A model generated the notes under the pieces. That model made no database searches. It saw nothing but the letters and a program-made list of their open reading frames with translations, and was not told where the DNA came from. A program made the translations under genes and the position numbers. A stretch of DNA of 64,000 nt from Scylla paramamosain (Eukaryota > Arthropoda > Malacostraca > Decapoda > Portunidae). Where the stretch lies: the NCBI RefSeq assembly GCF_035594125.1, contig NW_026973729.1, forward strand, positions 62,001 to 126,000, in the 5' to 3' direction. Shown here piece by piece: positions 21,301-35,100 of this stretch (positions are counted from its first letter, which is position 1; each line of letters starts with the position of its first letter).

Positions 21301-24300
21301 TCATTGCCTAACACGCTCAAAAACACTCAAAAAACACTTTTCTGGTTATATCATTTTTTTCCCACATAAATCTAGTTTTGCATGGAATTTGGGGTTTTGG
21401 TAACTAAGAATGTGAAAAAAAAATCAAAACACATGGTTTAGTAAGTTTCTTCTATTTCCTAATTAAAAGTGTTATTCATGAGTATTTTGGTATGTAAGAA
21501 ACTTTTCTAATACACACATTTCGTAAGGTATTTCTGTTTCAAAATTAAAAGTGTTATTGATGAGTTTCAGCTTTTTGGTATGTAAGAAACTTCTTTATGT
21601 ACACGAGTTTTTGAGTATTTTACCTTGTGGTTCTTTTCAAACTATAAAACACTCATACACGTTTCTCGTAATGTCCTCTTCTTTGCCAATATAAAGTGCT
21701 TTCCATCCATTTTTGCATTTTTTGTAGGTAATAAGCTCAAAAACACAACAAAATATATCTTTTTGGTAATGTTATTCTATTTCTTCATATTGGTTGGTTT
21801 GCATCCGTTTTAGCGTTTTTCTACGTAAATCACTGAAAAGACACGTTTTAAGAAATATTGTTCAGATTGCTGAAAAACACTCAAAAGACAGGTTTCTGGT
21901 AAAGTCGTGTAATTTCCCCATATAGGTGGATTTGGATGCACTTCAGAGTTTGTACATAACTCCGGAAAAAAGCTAAAATTATTTTTTTATAATGATTTTT
22001 TTTTACAAAATTTCCATGAATTTTGCCAGAATTTTTCGCATCTCAGTACGTATGAAGATGAATAAGAAATTTTTTTTTTCTCAATAAAAAGTTATTTGTG
22101 GGTTTTAGCTTTTTGGTACTTAAGGAACTTAAAAACACTCATAATACACGATTTTCGTAATATCCTTTCATTTTCCAAATATAGGGTTTTTTGCATGTAC
22201 TTAGGCATTTCTATAGGTAACATGATCAAAAACACTCACAATACATGTTTCTTGTAATGTTATACTGTTTCTCCATAAAGGGTGTTTTGCAAGCGTTTTA
22301 GCGTTTTGGTATGTAAGAAGCTCAAAAACACGTAAAGGCAGGTTCTTGGTAAAAGTTGGTTTTATTTCCATGTAATGTGATTGCCCTCCTTTTTAGAGCT
22401 TTAGTGCCTATCACGCTCAAAAACACTGAAAAGACACTTTTTTGGTAATGTCATTTTTTTCCCACATAAAGCTAGTTTTGCATGCAATTTTTGGTTTTGG
22501 TAACTAAGAATGTGAAAAACAATCAAAATACATGCATTTAGTATGGTTGTTCTGTATTCTTAATTAAGAGTATTATTTCTGAGTTTCAGCATTTTGGTAT
22601 TCAAGAAACTTCTCCATATACACCGAGTTTTGCGATTTTTGCCTTGTGGCTGTTGTGAAACTACAAAACACTCATTATACACGTTTCTCGTAATGTTCTT
22701 TTGTATCCCAATACATCCCATTTTCACGTTTTTCTGAAGGAAAGAAGCCAAAAAACACTCAAAATATACCTTTTTGGTAATGTTATTCTATTTCTCCATA
22801 TTCGTTGGTTTGCATCCGATTTAGCGTTTATCTACGTAAAACACTGAAAAGATACTTTTTCAGTAATTTTGTGATAGATTCCCACATTTAGTGACTTCCA
22901 TATTATTTATCGTTTTGGTGCCTAACATGCTGAAAAAAAAAAAAACACAAAAGACAGGTTTCTGGTAAGGTCGTTTAATTTCCCCATATACCATATATAT
23001 CGTAGGTGCCTTTGCATGCACTTCAGGGTTTGGTACATAACAGTCCGAAAAAAAAGCTAAAATTAACTCTTTTTCATAATGTTCTTTTTTCACACAATTT
23101 CCCTGAATTTTTAGCAGAATTTTAGCATCTCGGTACCTATGAAGATGAATAAAAAAAAATCCTATTTTTCTGTTTATTTATTTATTTTTTTTTTCTCTAT
23201 AAAGAGTGTTATTTGTGGATTTTAGCTTTTTGGTACTTAAAGAACTTAAAAACACTCATAACACTCGTTTCTCGAAATGTCCTTTCGTTTCCCAAACATA
23301 AGATTCTTTGCATGTATTTAAGCGTTTTTATAGGTAACATGATCAAAAACACTCAAAATAAATGTTTTTGGTAATGTTATTCCGTTTCTAAATAAAGGGT
23401 GTTTTACATGCGTTTTAGCGTTTTGGTATATAAAGAGCTCAAAAACACTTAGAAAAAACACTTGTTAAAAGTTGATTGTGTTCCCATGTAATGTGATTGC
23501 CCTGCTTTTTAGTGCTTTATTGCCTATCATGCTAAAAAAAAAAAAACACTTAAAAGACACTTTTCTGGTAATGTCATTTTTTTTCCCACATAAAGCTACT
23601 TTCACATAAAATTTGGGGTTTTGGTAACTAAGAATGTGAAAAACACTCAAAATACACGCATTTGGTAAGGTTGTTCTGTTTCTCAATTGATATTGTTATT
23701 CAGGAGTTTCACCATTTTGGTATCTAAGAAACTTCTCCACATATACGAGTTTTTGCGTTTTTTGTCTTGTGATTCTTGAGAATCTATAAAACACTCATTA
23801 TACACGTTTCTCGTAATGTCCTTTTGTTAACCAATAGAGAGAGCTTTCCATCCATTTTCGCGTTTTTTTGTAAGTAAAAAGCTAAAAAAAACACTCATAA
23901 TATACCTTTTTGGTAATCTTATTCTATTTCTTTATATTGGTTGGCTTGCATACGTTTTAGCGTTTTTCTACGTAAAACACGAAAAAGACACGTTTAAAGT
24001 AATTTTGTTTTAGATTACCACATAGAATGACTTCAATATTATTTATTGTTTTGGTGACTAACATGCTCAAAAACACTAGAAACACAGGTTTCTCGTAAAG
24101 TCGTCTGATTTCTCCATATAATTGGGTTTGCATGCACTTTATGGAATGGTACATAACAGCCTGAAAAAAAAAGCTAAAATTAACATTTTTGATAATGTTC
24201 TATTTACACATAATTTCCCTGAATTTTGCCAGAATTTTGGTATCTCATTACCTATGAAGAAGAATAAGAAAAAAAAATTCTTTTTTTATTATTTATTTTT

Positions 24301-25200
24301 TTCTTTATAAAGACGTTTTAGCTTTTTAGTACTTATGGAACTTAAAAACACGCATAATACACGTTTTTCATAATGTCCTTTCCCAGAAATAGGATTCTTA
24401 GCATGTATTTAAGTGTTTTTAGAAGTAACATGATAAAAAACACTCAAAATATATGTTTTTGGTAATGTTAATCTGTTTCTCCATAAAGGGTGTTTTGCAT
24501 GTGTTTTAGCGTTTTGGTATATAAGGAGTTAAAAAACACTGAAAGGCAAGTTCTTGGTAAAAGTTGGTTTTATTCCGTTGTAATGTGAATGCCCTCCTTT
24601 TTAGTGCTTTATTGCCTAACTCTCTCAAAAACTTTCAAAAGACACTTTTCTGGTTATATCATTTTTTTTCCACATAAAGCTTGTTTCCTATGCAATTTGG
24701 TGTTCTAGTAACTAAGAATGTGAAAAACACTCAAAATACACGCATTTAGTAATGTTATTCTGTTTCTTAATTAAAACTGTTATTCAGGAGTTTAAGCATT
24801 TTGGTATCTAAGAAACTTCTCCATATAGACTAGTTTTTGCGTTTTTTGCTTTGTGATTCTTGTGAAACTATAAAATACTCATTATACACGTTTCTCGTAA
24901 TGTCTTTTTGTTTCCCAATATAGAATGCTTTGCATCTATTTTCGCGTTTTTTTTTTTGTTGGTTACAAGCTCAAAAATACTTAACATATATCTTTTTGGT
25001 AATGTTATCCTATTTCTTCATATTGGTCTGTTTGCATCAGTTTTAACGTTTTTTACGTAAAGCAGTGAAAAGACACGTTTTCAGTTATTTTGTTTTGGAT
25101 TCCCATATAGAGTGACTTCCTTATTATTTATCGTTTTGGTGCTTAACATGCTGAAAAACACTCAAAAGACAGTTTTCTTGTAAAGTCGTTTAATTTCCTC
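15395..25200 (+). repeat. Satellite HOR array, block 3 (decamer units, plus orientation)
   Basis: A/B anchors fall near 15470, 16580, 17180, 18180, 19250, 20150, 21270, 22370, 23490 and 24580. Most gaps are 0.9-1.12 kb. The short gap is a G-to-A fusion near 17175 that removes H, I and J. Other breaks are a shortened E near 16950-16970 with an A-run, an F/G fusion near 17660, an H-to-J deletion near 20005, and a second F/G fusion near 21848. The C/D duplication variant lies near 21490-21590. The block ends mid-G at a sharp orientation switch, TTTCCTC/GTAGAAA at 25200/25201. Confidence 0.92.
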
Positions 25201-25721
25201 GTAGAAAAACGCTAAAACGGATGCAAACCAACGAATATGAAAAAATAGAATAATATTACCTGAAAAGTATATTTTGTGTGTTTTTGAGTTTGTTACATAA
25301 AAAAAACGCAAAAATGGATGCAAAGCACTGTATATTAGGAAAAAAAAATGGACAACGAAAAACGTCTATAATGAGTGTTTTATAGTTTCACCAGACTCAC
25401 AAGGCAAACAACGCAAAAACTCGTCTGTGTGGAGAAGTTTCTAAGATACCAAAATACTGAAACTCATGAATAACACTCTTAATCAACAAACAGAACAACC
25501 TTACTAAATACGTGTATTTTGAATGTTTTCTTACATTCTTAGTTACCACAACCCCAAATTCCATGCGAAACTAACTTTATGTGGGAATAAAATGACATTA
25601 CCAGAAAAGTATCTTTGAGTGATTTTGAGCATGTTAGGCAATAAAGCACTAAAAAGCAGGGCAATCACATTACATGGTAAGGAAACCAACTTTTACGAAA
25701 AACTTGCCTTTTAGTGTTTTT
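25201..25721 (-). repeat. Satellite HOR, minus orientation (F to A)
   Basis: Reading down the plus strand gives reversed F (GTAGAAAAACGCTAAAACGG), E, D, C, B and A in that order. It is the counterpart of the plus segment 45221-45747. Confidence 0.88.
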
Positions 25722-26200
25722 GACACGCATTTAGTAAGGTTGTTCTGTTTCTCAGTTAAGAGTGTTATTCATGAGTTTCAGCATTTTAGTATCTAGGAAG
25801 CTTTTCCATATACACAAGTTTTTGCGTTTTTTGGCTTTTGTTTTTTTTTAACTATAAAACATTCATTATACACTTTTCTCGCAATGTCCCTTTGTTTCCA
25901 AATATAGAGTGTTTTGTATTAATTTTGTGTTTTTTTTTTTTATGTAACAAGCTCAAAAACACTCAAAATATATATTTTTGGTAATGTTTTTCTGCTTCTT
26001 GATATTGGTTGGTTTGCATCAGTTTTAGCGTTTTTCTACGTAAAAGACTGAGAAGACAAGTTTTCACTAATTTTCTTTTGGATTCCTACATAGAGAGAGT
26101 TCCTTATTATTTATCGTTTTGGTGCCTAACATGCTGAAAAACACTCAAAAGACAGATTTCTGGTAAGGTCTCTTATTTCCTCATATGCGACACCTTGCAT
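25722..26200 (+). repeat. Micro-inversion copy 2 (full form), inside an inverted block
   Basis: It starts at ACACGCATTTAGTAAGG and ends at CCTTGCATG followed by reversed B. It contains C, D, E, F and G in plus orientation. Because the surrounding block is minus, this piece reads plus; relative to its neighbours it is inverted just as at 31651, 37321 and 44748. Its length of about 478 bp matches 44748-45220. Confidence 0.85.
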
Positions 26201-29200
26201 GTCTTTTGAGTGTTTTTGAGCGTGTTAGGCAATAAAGCACTAAAAGGAAGGGCAATCACATTACATGGGAATAAAACCAAATTTTACCAAGAACTTGCCT
26301 TTAAGTGTTTTTGAGCTCCTTACATACCAAAACGCTGAAACGCCTGGAAAATACATTTTATGGAGAAACAGAATAATATTACCAAATACATGTATTTTGA
26401 GTGTTTTTGATCATATTATCTATAAAAACACTATAATACATGCAAAGAACCTTATGTTTGGGAAACGAAAGGATATTACGAGAAACATGTATTATGAGTG
26501 TTTTTTAAGTTCCTTCAATACCTAAAAACTAAAACCCACAAATAACACTCTTTATTTAGAAAAAAAATAATAAACAAAAAAAATAATAAAATGGGATTTT
26601 TTTTTTTTTGTTACTCATCTTTATAGGTACCGAGATGCGAAAATTCTGCCAAAATTCAGGGTATTTATGTGAAAAGAAGAACATTACCAAACAAGTTAAT
26701 TATAGCTTTTTTTTCGGATTGTTAAGTACCAAACCCTAAAGTGCATGCAAAGACTTCTATATAGGGAAGTTAAACGACTTTATCAGAAACCTGTCTTTTC
26801 AGTGTTTTTCAGCATGTTAGGCACCAACACGATAAATAATATGGAAGTCAGTCAATATGTGAATCCAAAACAAAATTACTGAAAACGTGTCTTTTCAGTG
26901 TTTTACGTAGAAAAACACTAAAGCGGATGCAAGCCAACCTATATGAAAAAATAAAATAACATTACTAAAAATATATATTTTGAGTGTTTTTAAGCTTGTT
27001 ACCTACAAAAAATGCAAAAATGGATGTAAAGGACTCTATATTAGCAAACAAAACGACTTTACGAGAAACGTGTATAATGAGTGTTTTATAGTTTAAAAAC
27101 AACCACAAGGCAATAAACACAAAAACTCGTGTATATAGAGAAATTTCTTACAAACTGAAATGATGAAATGCATGAATAACACTTTTAATCAATAAACAGA
27201 ACTACCTTACCATATTGTGTATTTTGAGTGTTTTCCACATTCTTAGTTACGAAAATGCCAAATTACATGCGAAACTATCTTCATGTGGAAAAAAAAAATG
27301 ACATTTCCAAAAAAGTGTATTTTTAGTGTTTTTGAGCGTGATATGCAACAATGCCCTAAAAAGCAGAACAATTACATTACATGGGAATAAAATCAACTTT
27401 TACGAAGAACTTGCCTTTAAGTGTTTTTTAACTCCTTACATACCAAATCTCTAAAACGTATAGAAAACACCCTTTATGGAGAAACAGAATAACATTACCA
27501 AAAACATGTATTTTGAGTGTTTTTGATCATGTAACCTATAAAAACGCTTAAATACATGTAAAGGACCCTATGTTTGTATAACAAAAGGACATTACGAAAA
27601 TCGTGTATTATGAGTGTTTTTAAGTTACTTAAGTACCAAAAAGCTAAAACAAACAAATAACACTCTTTACAGAGAGATTTTTTTTTGTTATTCATCTTCA
27701 TAGTTACCGAGATGCCAAAATTCCGGCAAAATTCATGGAAATTTTGTAAAAAAAAAAAAAAAAACTTTTTTCCGGAGTTATGTGCAAACCCTGAAGTGTA
27801 TGCAAATCCACCTATATGGGGAAATAACACGACTTTACCAGAAACCTGTCTTTTGAGTGTTTTTCAGTAATATCAACAATATTACTGAAAACGTGTCTTT
27901 TCAGTGATTTACGTAGAAAAACGCTAAAACGGATGTAAACCAACCAATATGAAGAAATAGAATAACATTACCAAAAAGATATATTTTGATGTGTTTTTGA
28001 GCTTGTTACTACAAAAAATGCAAAAATGGAAGGAAAGCACTTTATATTGGCGAAGAAAAGGACATTACGACAAACGTGTATGAGTGTTTTATAGTTTGAC
28101 AAGAACCAGAAGGAAAAAAATTCAAAAACTCGTGTAAAATAAAGAAGTTTCTTACATACCAAAAAGCTGAAATTCATGAATAACACTTTTAATTTTGAAA
28201 CGGAAATACCTTACCAAATGTGTGTATTAGAAAAGTTTCTTACATACCAAAATGCTGGAACTCATGAATAATATTTTTAATTAAGAAATAGAACAACCTT
28301 ACACTATGCCTGTGTTTTGAATTTTTTTTTCACATTCTTAGTTACCAAACCCCAAATTTCATGCAAAACTAGCTTTATGTAAGAAAAAAAAAAGCGATGT
28401 TACAAGAAAAGTGTTTTTTGAGTGTTTTTGAGCGTGTTAGGCAATAAAGCACTAAAAAGCAGGGTAATAACATTACATGGGAATAAAAACAACTTTTACG
28501 AAGAACTTGCCTTTTAGTGTTTTTGAGCTCATTACATACCAAAACGCTAAAACGCATGCAAAACACCTTTTATGGAGAAACAGAATAAAATTACCAAAAA
28601 CATATATTTTGAGGGTTTAGATCATGTTACCTATAAAAATGCTTAAATACATACAAAGAACCTTATGTTTGCGAAACGAAATGACATTACGAGAAATGTA
28701 TATTATAAGTGTTTTTAAGTTCCTTAAGTACCAAAAAGTTAAAACCCACAAATAACACTTTATTTAGAAACGAAGTAAGAAAATAAATTTTTTATTTTTA
28801 TTTTTTTTTTGTTGTTCATCTTCATAGGTACCGAGATGCCAAAATTCTGGGAAAATTCACGGCTATTATATGATAAAAGAAAATTATCAAAAAAGTTAAT
28901 TTTACTTTTTTTTTCGGACTGTTATATTCCAAACTATAAAGTGCATCCAAAGACTCCTATATGAGGAAATTAAACGATCTTACCTGAAATCTGTTTTTTT
29001 TTAGTGTTTTTCAGCATATTAGGCACCAAAACGATGAATAATAAGGAACTCACTTTATATGAGAATCCAAAACAAAATTGCTCAAAACGTGTCTTTTCAG
29101 AGTTTTACGTAGATAAACGCTAAAACGGATTGAAACCAACCAGTATCAAGAAATAGAAAAACATTACCAAAAAGGTATATTTTGAGTGTTTTTGAGCTTG

Positions 29201-29941
29201 TTACCTACAAAAAAACGGGAAAATTGATGCAAAGCACTCTAAATTAGAAAACAAAAGGACTTTGCAAGAAAAGTGTATAATGAGTTTTTTTATAGTTCAA
29301 ACAAACCAAAAGGCAAAAAACAAAAACTCGTGGATATGGAGTAGGTTCCTAGATACGAAAATGCTGAAACTCATAAATAACACTCTTTATTGAGAAACAG
29401 AACAACCTTACTAAATGCGTGTATTTTGAGTGCTTTTCACATTCTTAGTTACCAAAAATCCCAAATTCCATGCAAAACCATCTTTATGGGAGAAAAAAAT
29501 GACATTACCAGAAAAGTGTCTTTTAAGTGTTTTTGAGCGTGAGCGGCAATAAAGCACTAAAAAGCAGGGCAATCATATTACATTGGAATAACACCAATTT
29601 ATACTAAAAACTTGCCTTTAAGTGTTTTTGAGCTCCTTATATAACAAACCGCTAAAACGCATGCAAAACAAACTTTATGGAGAAACACAATAACTACCAA
29701 AAACATGTATTTTGAGTGTTTTTGATCATGTTATCTATAAAAAATTTTAACTACATGCAAAGAACATTATGTTTGGGAAACAAAAGGACATTACGAGAAA
29801 CGTGTATTATGAGTGTTTTTTAAGTTCGTTAAGTACCAAAAAGCTAAAACTTACAAATAACACTCTTTATTTAGAAAATAAAAAAGATAAAAAAAAATAG
29901 GAATTTTTTTTTTCCTTATTCATCTTCATAGTACCGAGATG
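26201..29941 (-). repeat. Satellite HOR array, minus orientation
   Basis: Decamers read J to A down the plus strand. From high to low coordinate on the minus strand one meets the C/D duplication (about 28175-28250), the F/G fusion (about 27870-27895), the ATTGTTCTGC variant (about 27360) and the CACATATTGACTGAC variant (about 26845). This is the same order as the plus-strand super-repeat at 42.7-44.1 kb. The block ends at GTACCGAGATG (29941), where plus orientation resumes within G. Confidence 0.9.
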
Positions 29942-31650
29942 ACACTAAAACACTAAAAACACAGATTTCTGGTAAGGTCGTTTAATTTTGCATGCACTTT
30001 TGGGTTTGGTATATAACAGTCCGAAAAAAAAAACTGAAATTAACTTTTTTGAAAATATTCTTTTATCACATCATTGCCCTGAATTTTCCCAGAATTTTGG
30101 CATCTATGGCATTCCATTTCTGGAATTTTGGCATTTGGCACCTTTGAAGATGAATGACAAAAAAATATATATATATTTATTTTATTTTTTTATATATATA
30201 TATATTTTTTAAATAAACAGTGTTATTTGTGTGTTTTAGCTTTTTGGTACTTAAGGAACTTAAAAAAAACACTCATAATACACGTTTCTCGTAATGTCCT
30301 TTTGTTTCCCAAACATAATGTTCTTTGCATGTACTTAAGCGTTTTTAAAGATAACATGCTCAAAAACACTAAAAATACATGTTTTTGGTATATGTTATTC
30401 TGTTTCTCCATAAAGTTTGTTTTCCATGCGTTTTAGCGGTTTGGTATATAAGGGGTTAAAAAATTCTTCGTAAAAGTTGGTTTTATTCCCATGTAATATG
30501 ATCGTTCTTATTTTTAGTGCTTTGTTCCATATCACGCTGAAAAACACTCAAAAGACACTTTTCTGGTAATATCATTTTTTTTCCCACATAGTTTCGCATG
30601 TAATTTGGTTTTTTCGTAACTAACGATGGGAAAAACACTGAAAATACACAATTTGGTAAGGTAGTTCTGTTTATCTATTAAAATTGTTATTCATTTTGGT
30701 ATGTAAGAAATTTCCCTATATACACGAGTTTTTGCGTTTATTGCCTTGTGGTTCTTTTAAAACTATAAAACACTCATTATACACGTTTCTCGTAATGTCC
30801 TTTTCTTTCCTAATATAGAGTGCTTTACATTCATTTTTGCATTTTTTGTAGGTAACAAGCTCAAAAACACTCAAAATATATATTTTTGGTAATGTTATTC
30901 TATTTCTTCATATAGGATGGTTTGTATCTGCTTTAGCGTTTTTCTACGTAAAACACTGAAAAGACACGTTTTCAGTAATTTTCTTTTGGATTCATATATT
31001 GACTGACTTCCAAATGATTTATCGTTTTGGTGCCTAACATGCTGAAAAACAATGAAAAGACAGGTTTCTGGTAGCGTCGTTTACTTCCCTCTATAGGTGG
31101 CTTTGCATGCTGTTTAGGGTTTGGTACATAACAATCCGAAAAAAAAGCTATAATTAACTTATATGATAATGTTCTTTTTTCCACTTAAATTCCCTGAATT
31201 TTGGCAGAATTTTGGCATATCGGTACCTATGAAGATGAATAACAAAAAAAAAAAAAAAATCACATTATTATTTTTTTATTCATTATATTTTTTTTCTAAG
31301 GAGTGTTATTTGTGGGTTTTAGCTTTTCGGTACTGAAGGAACTTAAAAATCACCCATAATATACGTTTCTCGAAATGTTCTTTCGTTTCCCAAAAATAAA
31401 TTTCTTTGCATGTATTTAAGCGTTTTTATAGATAACATGATCAAAAACACTCAAAATACATGTATTTGGTATTGTAATTCTGTTTCTCCTTAAAATATAT
31501 TTTGCATGCGTTTTAGCGTTTTGGTACGTAAGGAGCTCAAAAACACTTAAAGGCAAGTTCTTAGTAAAATTTGGTTTTATTTCCATATAATGAGATTGCC
31601 CTGACTTTTAGTGCTTTATTGCGTTACACGCTCAAAATCACTGAAAAGAC
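29942..31650 (+). repeat. Satellite HOR array, plus orientation
   Basis: It begins inside G (CAGATTTCTGGTAAGG) and continues H, I, J, A and so on. H here has a local insertion near 30100-30140, with GGCATCTATGGCATTCC and a repeated GGAATTTTGGCAT, and an AT dinucleotide tract. The ATTGACTGAC variant of G lies near 31000. It ends in B at the micro-inversion. Confidence 0.9.
30164..30205 (+). repeat. AT-dinucleotide tracts in monomer H
   Basis: Two short (AT)n runs, about 30164-30176 and 30190-30205, replace the usual A-run and TTTATTTAT tract of H. Confidence 0.85.
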
Positions 31651-32114
31651 ATGCAAAGTGTCCCATATGATGAAATTAAAGACCTTACCAGAAATCTGTC
31701 TTTTGAGTGTTTTTCTGCATATTAGGCACCAAAACGATAAATAATAAGGAACTCACTCTATGTGGGAATCCAAAAGAAAACTACTAAAAATGTGTCTTCT
31801 CAGTGTTTTACGTAGAAAAACGCTAAAACTGATGCAAACCAACCAATATCAAGAAGCAGAAAAACATTACCAAAAATGTATATTTTGAGTGTTTTTTGTG
31901 CTTGTTACCTACAAAAAAAAAGCTCAAAAAATTGATACAAAGCACTCTATATTAAGAAACAAAGGGATATTGCGAGAAATAGAAATAAGTGTATAATGAA
32001 TGTTTTATAGTTCAAAAAAACCACAAGGCAAAAAACGCAAAAACTTGTGTATATGCTGAAACTCATGAATAACACTCTTAATTGAGAAACAGAGCAACCT
32101 TACTAAATGCGTGT
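31651..32114 (-). repeat. Micro-inversion copy 3 (full form)
   Basis: It starts at ATGCAAAGTGTCCC and ends at AAATGCGTGT, then CAAAAACACTAAAAGGC in plus orientation. It contains reversed G, F, E, D and C with no internal deletion of E/F. It has a small insertion near 31978-31990 (GAGAAATAGAAATAAG). Confidence 0.86.
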
Positions 32115-35100
32115 CAAAAACACTAAAAGGCAAGTTCTTTGTAAAAGTTGGTTTTATTCCCATGTATTGTGATTGTCCTGCTTTTTAGTGCTTTATTGCC
32201 TAACACGCTCAAAAACATTCAAAGACACTTTTCTGGTAATGTCATTTTTTTCCCACATAAAGCTAGTTTCGCATGGAATTTGTGGTTTTGATAACTATGT
32301 AAAAAAACACTCAAAATTCACGCATTTACTAAGGTTGTTCTGTTTCTTGATTAAGAGTGTCATTATTTTGGTGTCCTAGAAACTTCTCCATACAGTCGAG
32401 TTTTTGTGTTTTTTGCCTTGTGATTCTAGTGAGATTATAAAACACTCATTATACACATTTCTCGTTATGTCATTTCTTTTCCTTATATAGAGTGTTTTGC
32501 ATCCATTTTCGCGTTTTTTTTTTTTATATAACAAGCTCAAGAACACACATAATATAGTTTTTTGGTAATGTTATTCTGTTTCCTCATATTGGTTAGTTTG
32601 CATGCGTTTTAGCGTTTTTTACGTAAATTTTTTTAAAGACATGTTTCCAGTAATTTTGTTTTGGATTTCCATATAGAGTGACTTTCATACTATTTATCGT
32701 TTTGGTACCTAAAATGCTTTTTGGTGCCTTTTGCTTCCCTATATAGAGTGCTTTCCATCTATTTTCGCGTTTTTTGTAGGTAACAATTTCAAAAACACTC
32801 AAAATATACCTTTTTGGTAATGTTATTCTATTTCTTCATTTTGGTTGGTTTGCATTCTTTTTAGCGTTTTCTACGTAAAACACCGAAAAGACACGTTTTC
32901 AGTAATATTGTTTTGGATTCCCATATAGATTGACTTCCATGTTATTTATCGTGTTGGTTCCTAAGATGCTGAAAAACACTCATAAGACCGTTTTCTGGCA
33001 AAGACGTTTAACTTCCCCATATAGTTGGCTTTGCATGCACTTTAGGGGTTTGGTACATAACAGTCCGAAAAAAAAATGCTAAATTTAACTTTTTTTATAA
33101 TGTCCTTATTTCACATAATTTCCTAAATTTTGCCCGAATTTTTGCATCTTGGTACCTGTGAAGATGAATAAGAAAGAAAAAAAAATTTTTTTTTATTTAT
33201 TTATTGTTTCTCAATAAAGAGTGTTATTTGTGGATTTTAGCTTTTTGGTAATTAATAAACTTAAAAACACTCATAATACACATTTCTCGTAATCTCCTTT
33301 CGTTTCCCAAAAATAGTGTTCTTTGCATGTATTTAAGCGTTTTCATTGGTAACATAATCAAAAACACTCAAAATACATGTTTTTGGTAATATTATTCTTT
33401 TTCACCATAAAGAGTGTTTTGCATACCTTTTAGTGTTTTGGTATATAAGGAGCTCATAAACACTTAAAGGCAAGTTCTTGGTAAAAATTTGTTTTCCACC
33501 AATGTAATGTGATTGCCCTCCTTTTTAGTGTTTTATTGCCTATCACGGTCAAAATACTCAAAAGATACTTTTCTGGTAAAGTCATTTTTTTTTCCCACAA
33601 ATCTATTTTCGCATTGAATTTGGGGTTTTGGTAACTAAGAATGGGAAAAGCACTCAAAATACACGCATTTATTAAGGTTGTTCTGTTTCTCAATTAGAAG
33701 TGTTATACATGAGTTTAGCATTTTTGTATCTAGGAAACCTCTCCATATACACGAAATTTTGCGTTTTTTGCCTTGTGGTTCTTTTGAACTATAAAACACT
33801 CATTATACTCTTTTCTTGCAATGTCCTTTTGTTTCCCAATATAGAGTGCTTTGCATCAATTTTCGAGTTTTTTATAGGTAACAAGCTTAAAAACACTCAA
33901 AATATAACTTTTTAGTAACGTTTTTCTATTTCTTGATATTGGTTGCTTTGCATCCGTTTTAGCGTTTTTCTAAGTAAAACACTGAGAAGACACGTTTTCA
34001 GTCACTTTGTTTTGGATTCTTATATACAGTGAGTTCCTCATTATTTATCGTTTTGGTGCCTAAAATGCTAAAAAAAAAACACTCAAAACACAGATTTCTG
34101 ATAAGGTCGTTTAATTTCCTCATATAGGAGGCTTTGCATGCACTTTAGTGTTTGGTACATAACAGTCCGAAAAAAAGAGCTGAAATTAACTTTTTTGTTA
34201 ATATTCTATTATCATATGATTGCCCTGAATTTTCCCAAAATTTTGTCATCTCGGTACTATGAAGATGAATTAGGAAAAAAAAAAAAAATTCCTATTTTTT
34301 TTTTTTTTCTAAATAAAGAGTGTTATTTGTGGGTTTTAGCTTTTTGGTACTTAAGGAACTTAAAAAACACTCATAATACACGTTTCTCGTAATGTCCTTT
34401 TGTTTCCCAAACATATTGTTCTTTGCATGTATTTAAGCATTTTTATAGATAACATGGTCAAAAACACTCAAAATACATGTTTTTGGTAATGTTATTCTGT
34501 TTCTCCATAAAGTTTGTTTTGCATGCGTTTTAGCGGTTTGTTATATAAGGAGCTCAAAAACACTTAAAGGCAAGTTTTTGGTATAAATTGGTGTTATTCC
34601 AATGTAATATGATTGCCCTGCTTTTTAGTGCTTTATTGCCTCTCACGTTGAAAAACACTTAAAAGACACTTTTCTGGTAATGTCATTTTTTTCTCACATA
34701 AAGATGGTTATGCATGCAATTTTGGATTTATGGTAACTAAGAATGTGAAAAGCACTCAAAATACACGCATTTAGTAAGGTTGTTCTGTTTCTCAATAGAG
34801 TGTTATTTATGAGTTTGAGCATTTTGGTATCTAGGAACCTACTCCATATCCACGAGTTTTTGTGTTTTTTCCTTTTTGGTTTGTTTGAACTATGGAAAAC
34901 TTATTATACACTTTTCTTGCAAAGTTCTTTTGTTTTCTAATTTAGAGTGCTTTGCATCAATTTTCCCGTTTTTTGTAGGTAACAAGCTCAAAAACACTCA
35001 AAATATACCTTTTTGGTAATGTTTTTCTATTTCTTGATACTGGATGGTTTCAATCCGTATTAGCGTTTTTCTACGTAAAACACAAAAAAGACACATTTTG

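Larger units (their letters stand above)
20000..29941 (+). repeat. Left arm of a large inverted repeat
   Basis: Position x on this arm pairs with about 70948 minus x on the opposite strand, from the inner end (29931-29941 with 41021-41031) out past 21490 (with about 49440). Shared odd features include the one-base loss in CATAGTACCGAGATG; GAGGGTTTAGATC near 28615 against GATCTAAACCCTC near 42333; AATGCCCTAAAAAGCAG near 27347 against CTTTTTAGGGCATT near 43605; and the identical switch point 25200/25201 against 45747/45748. Beyond about 21 kb the pairing continues with deletions on either side and becomes uncertain near 20 kb. Confidence 0.82.

Noticed and set aside
27495..27830. A 111-codon minus-strand frame, the second longest in the window.
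   Set aside because: It is reversed H, I and J satellite sequence, and matching sequence in other copies carries stops and frameshifts.
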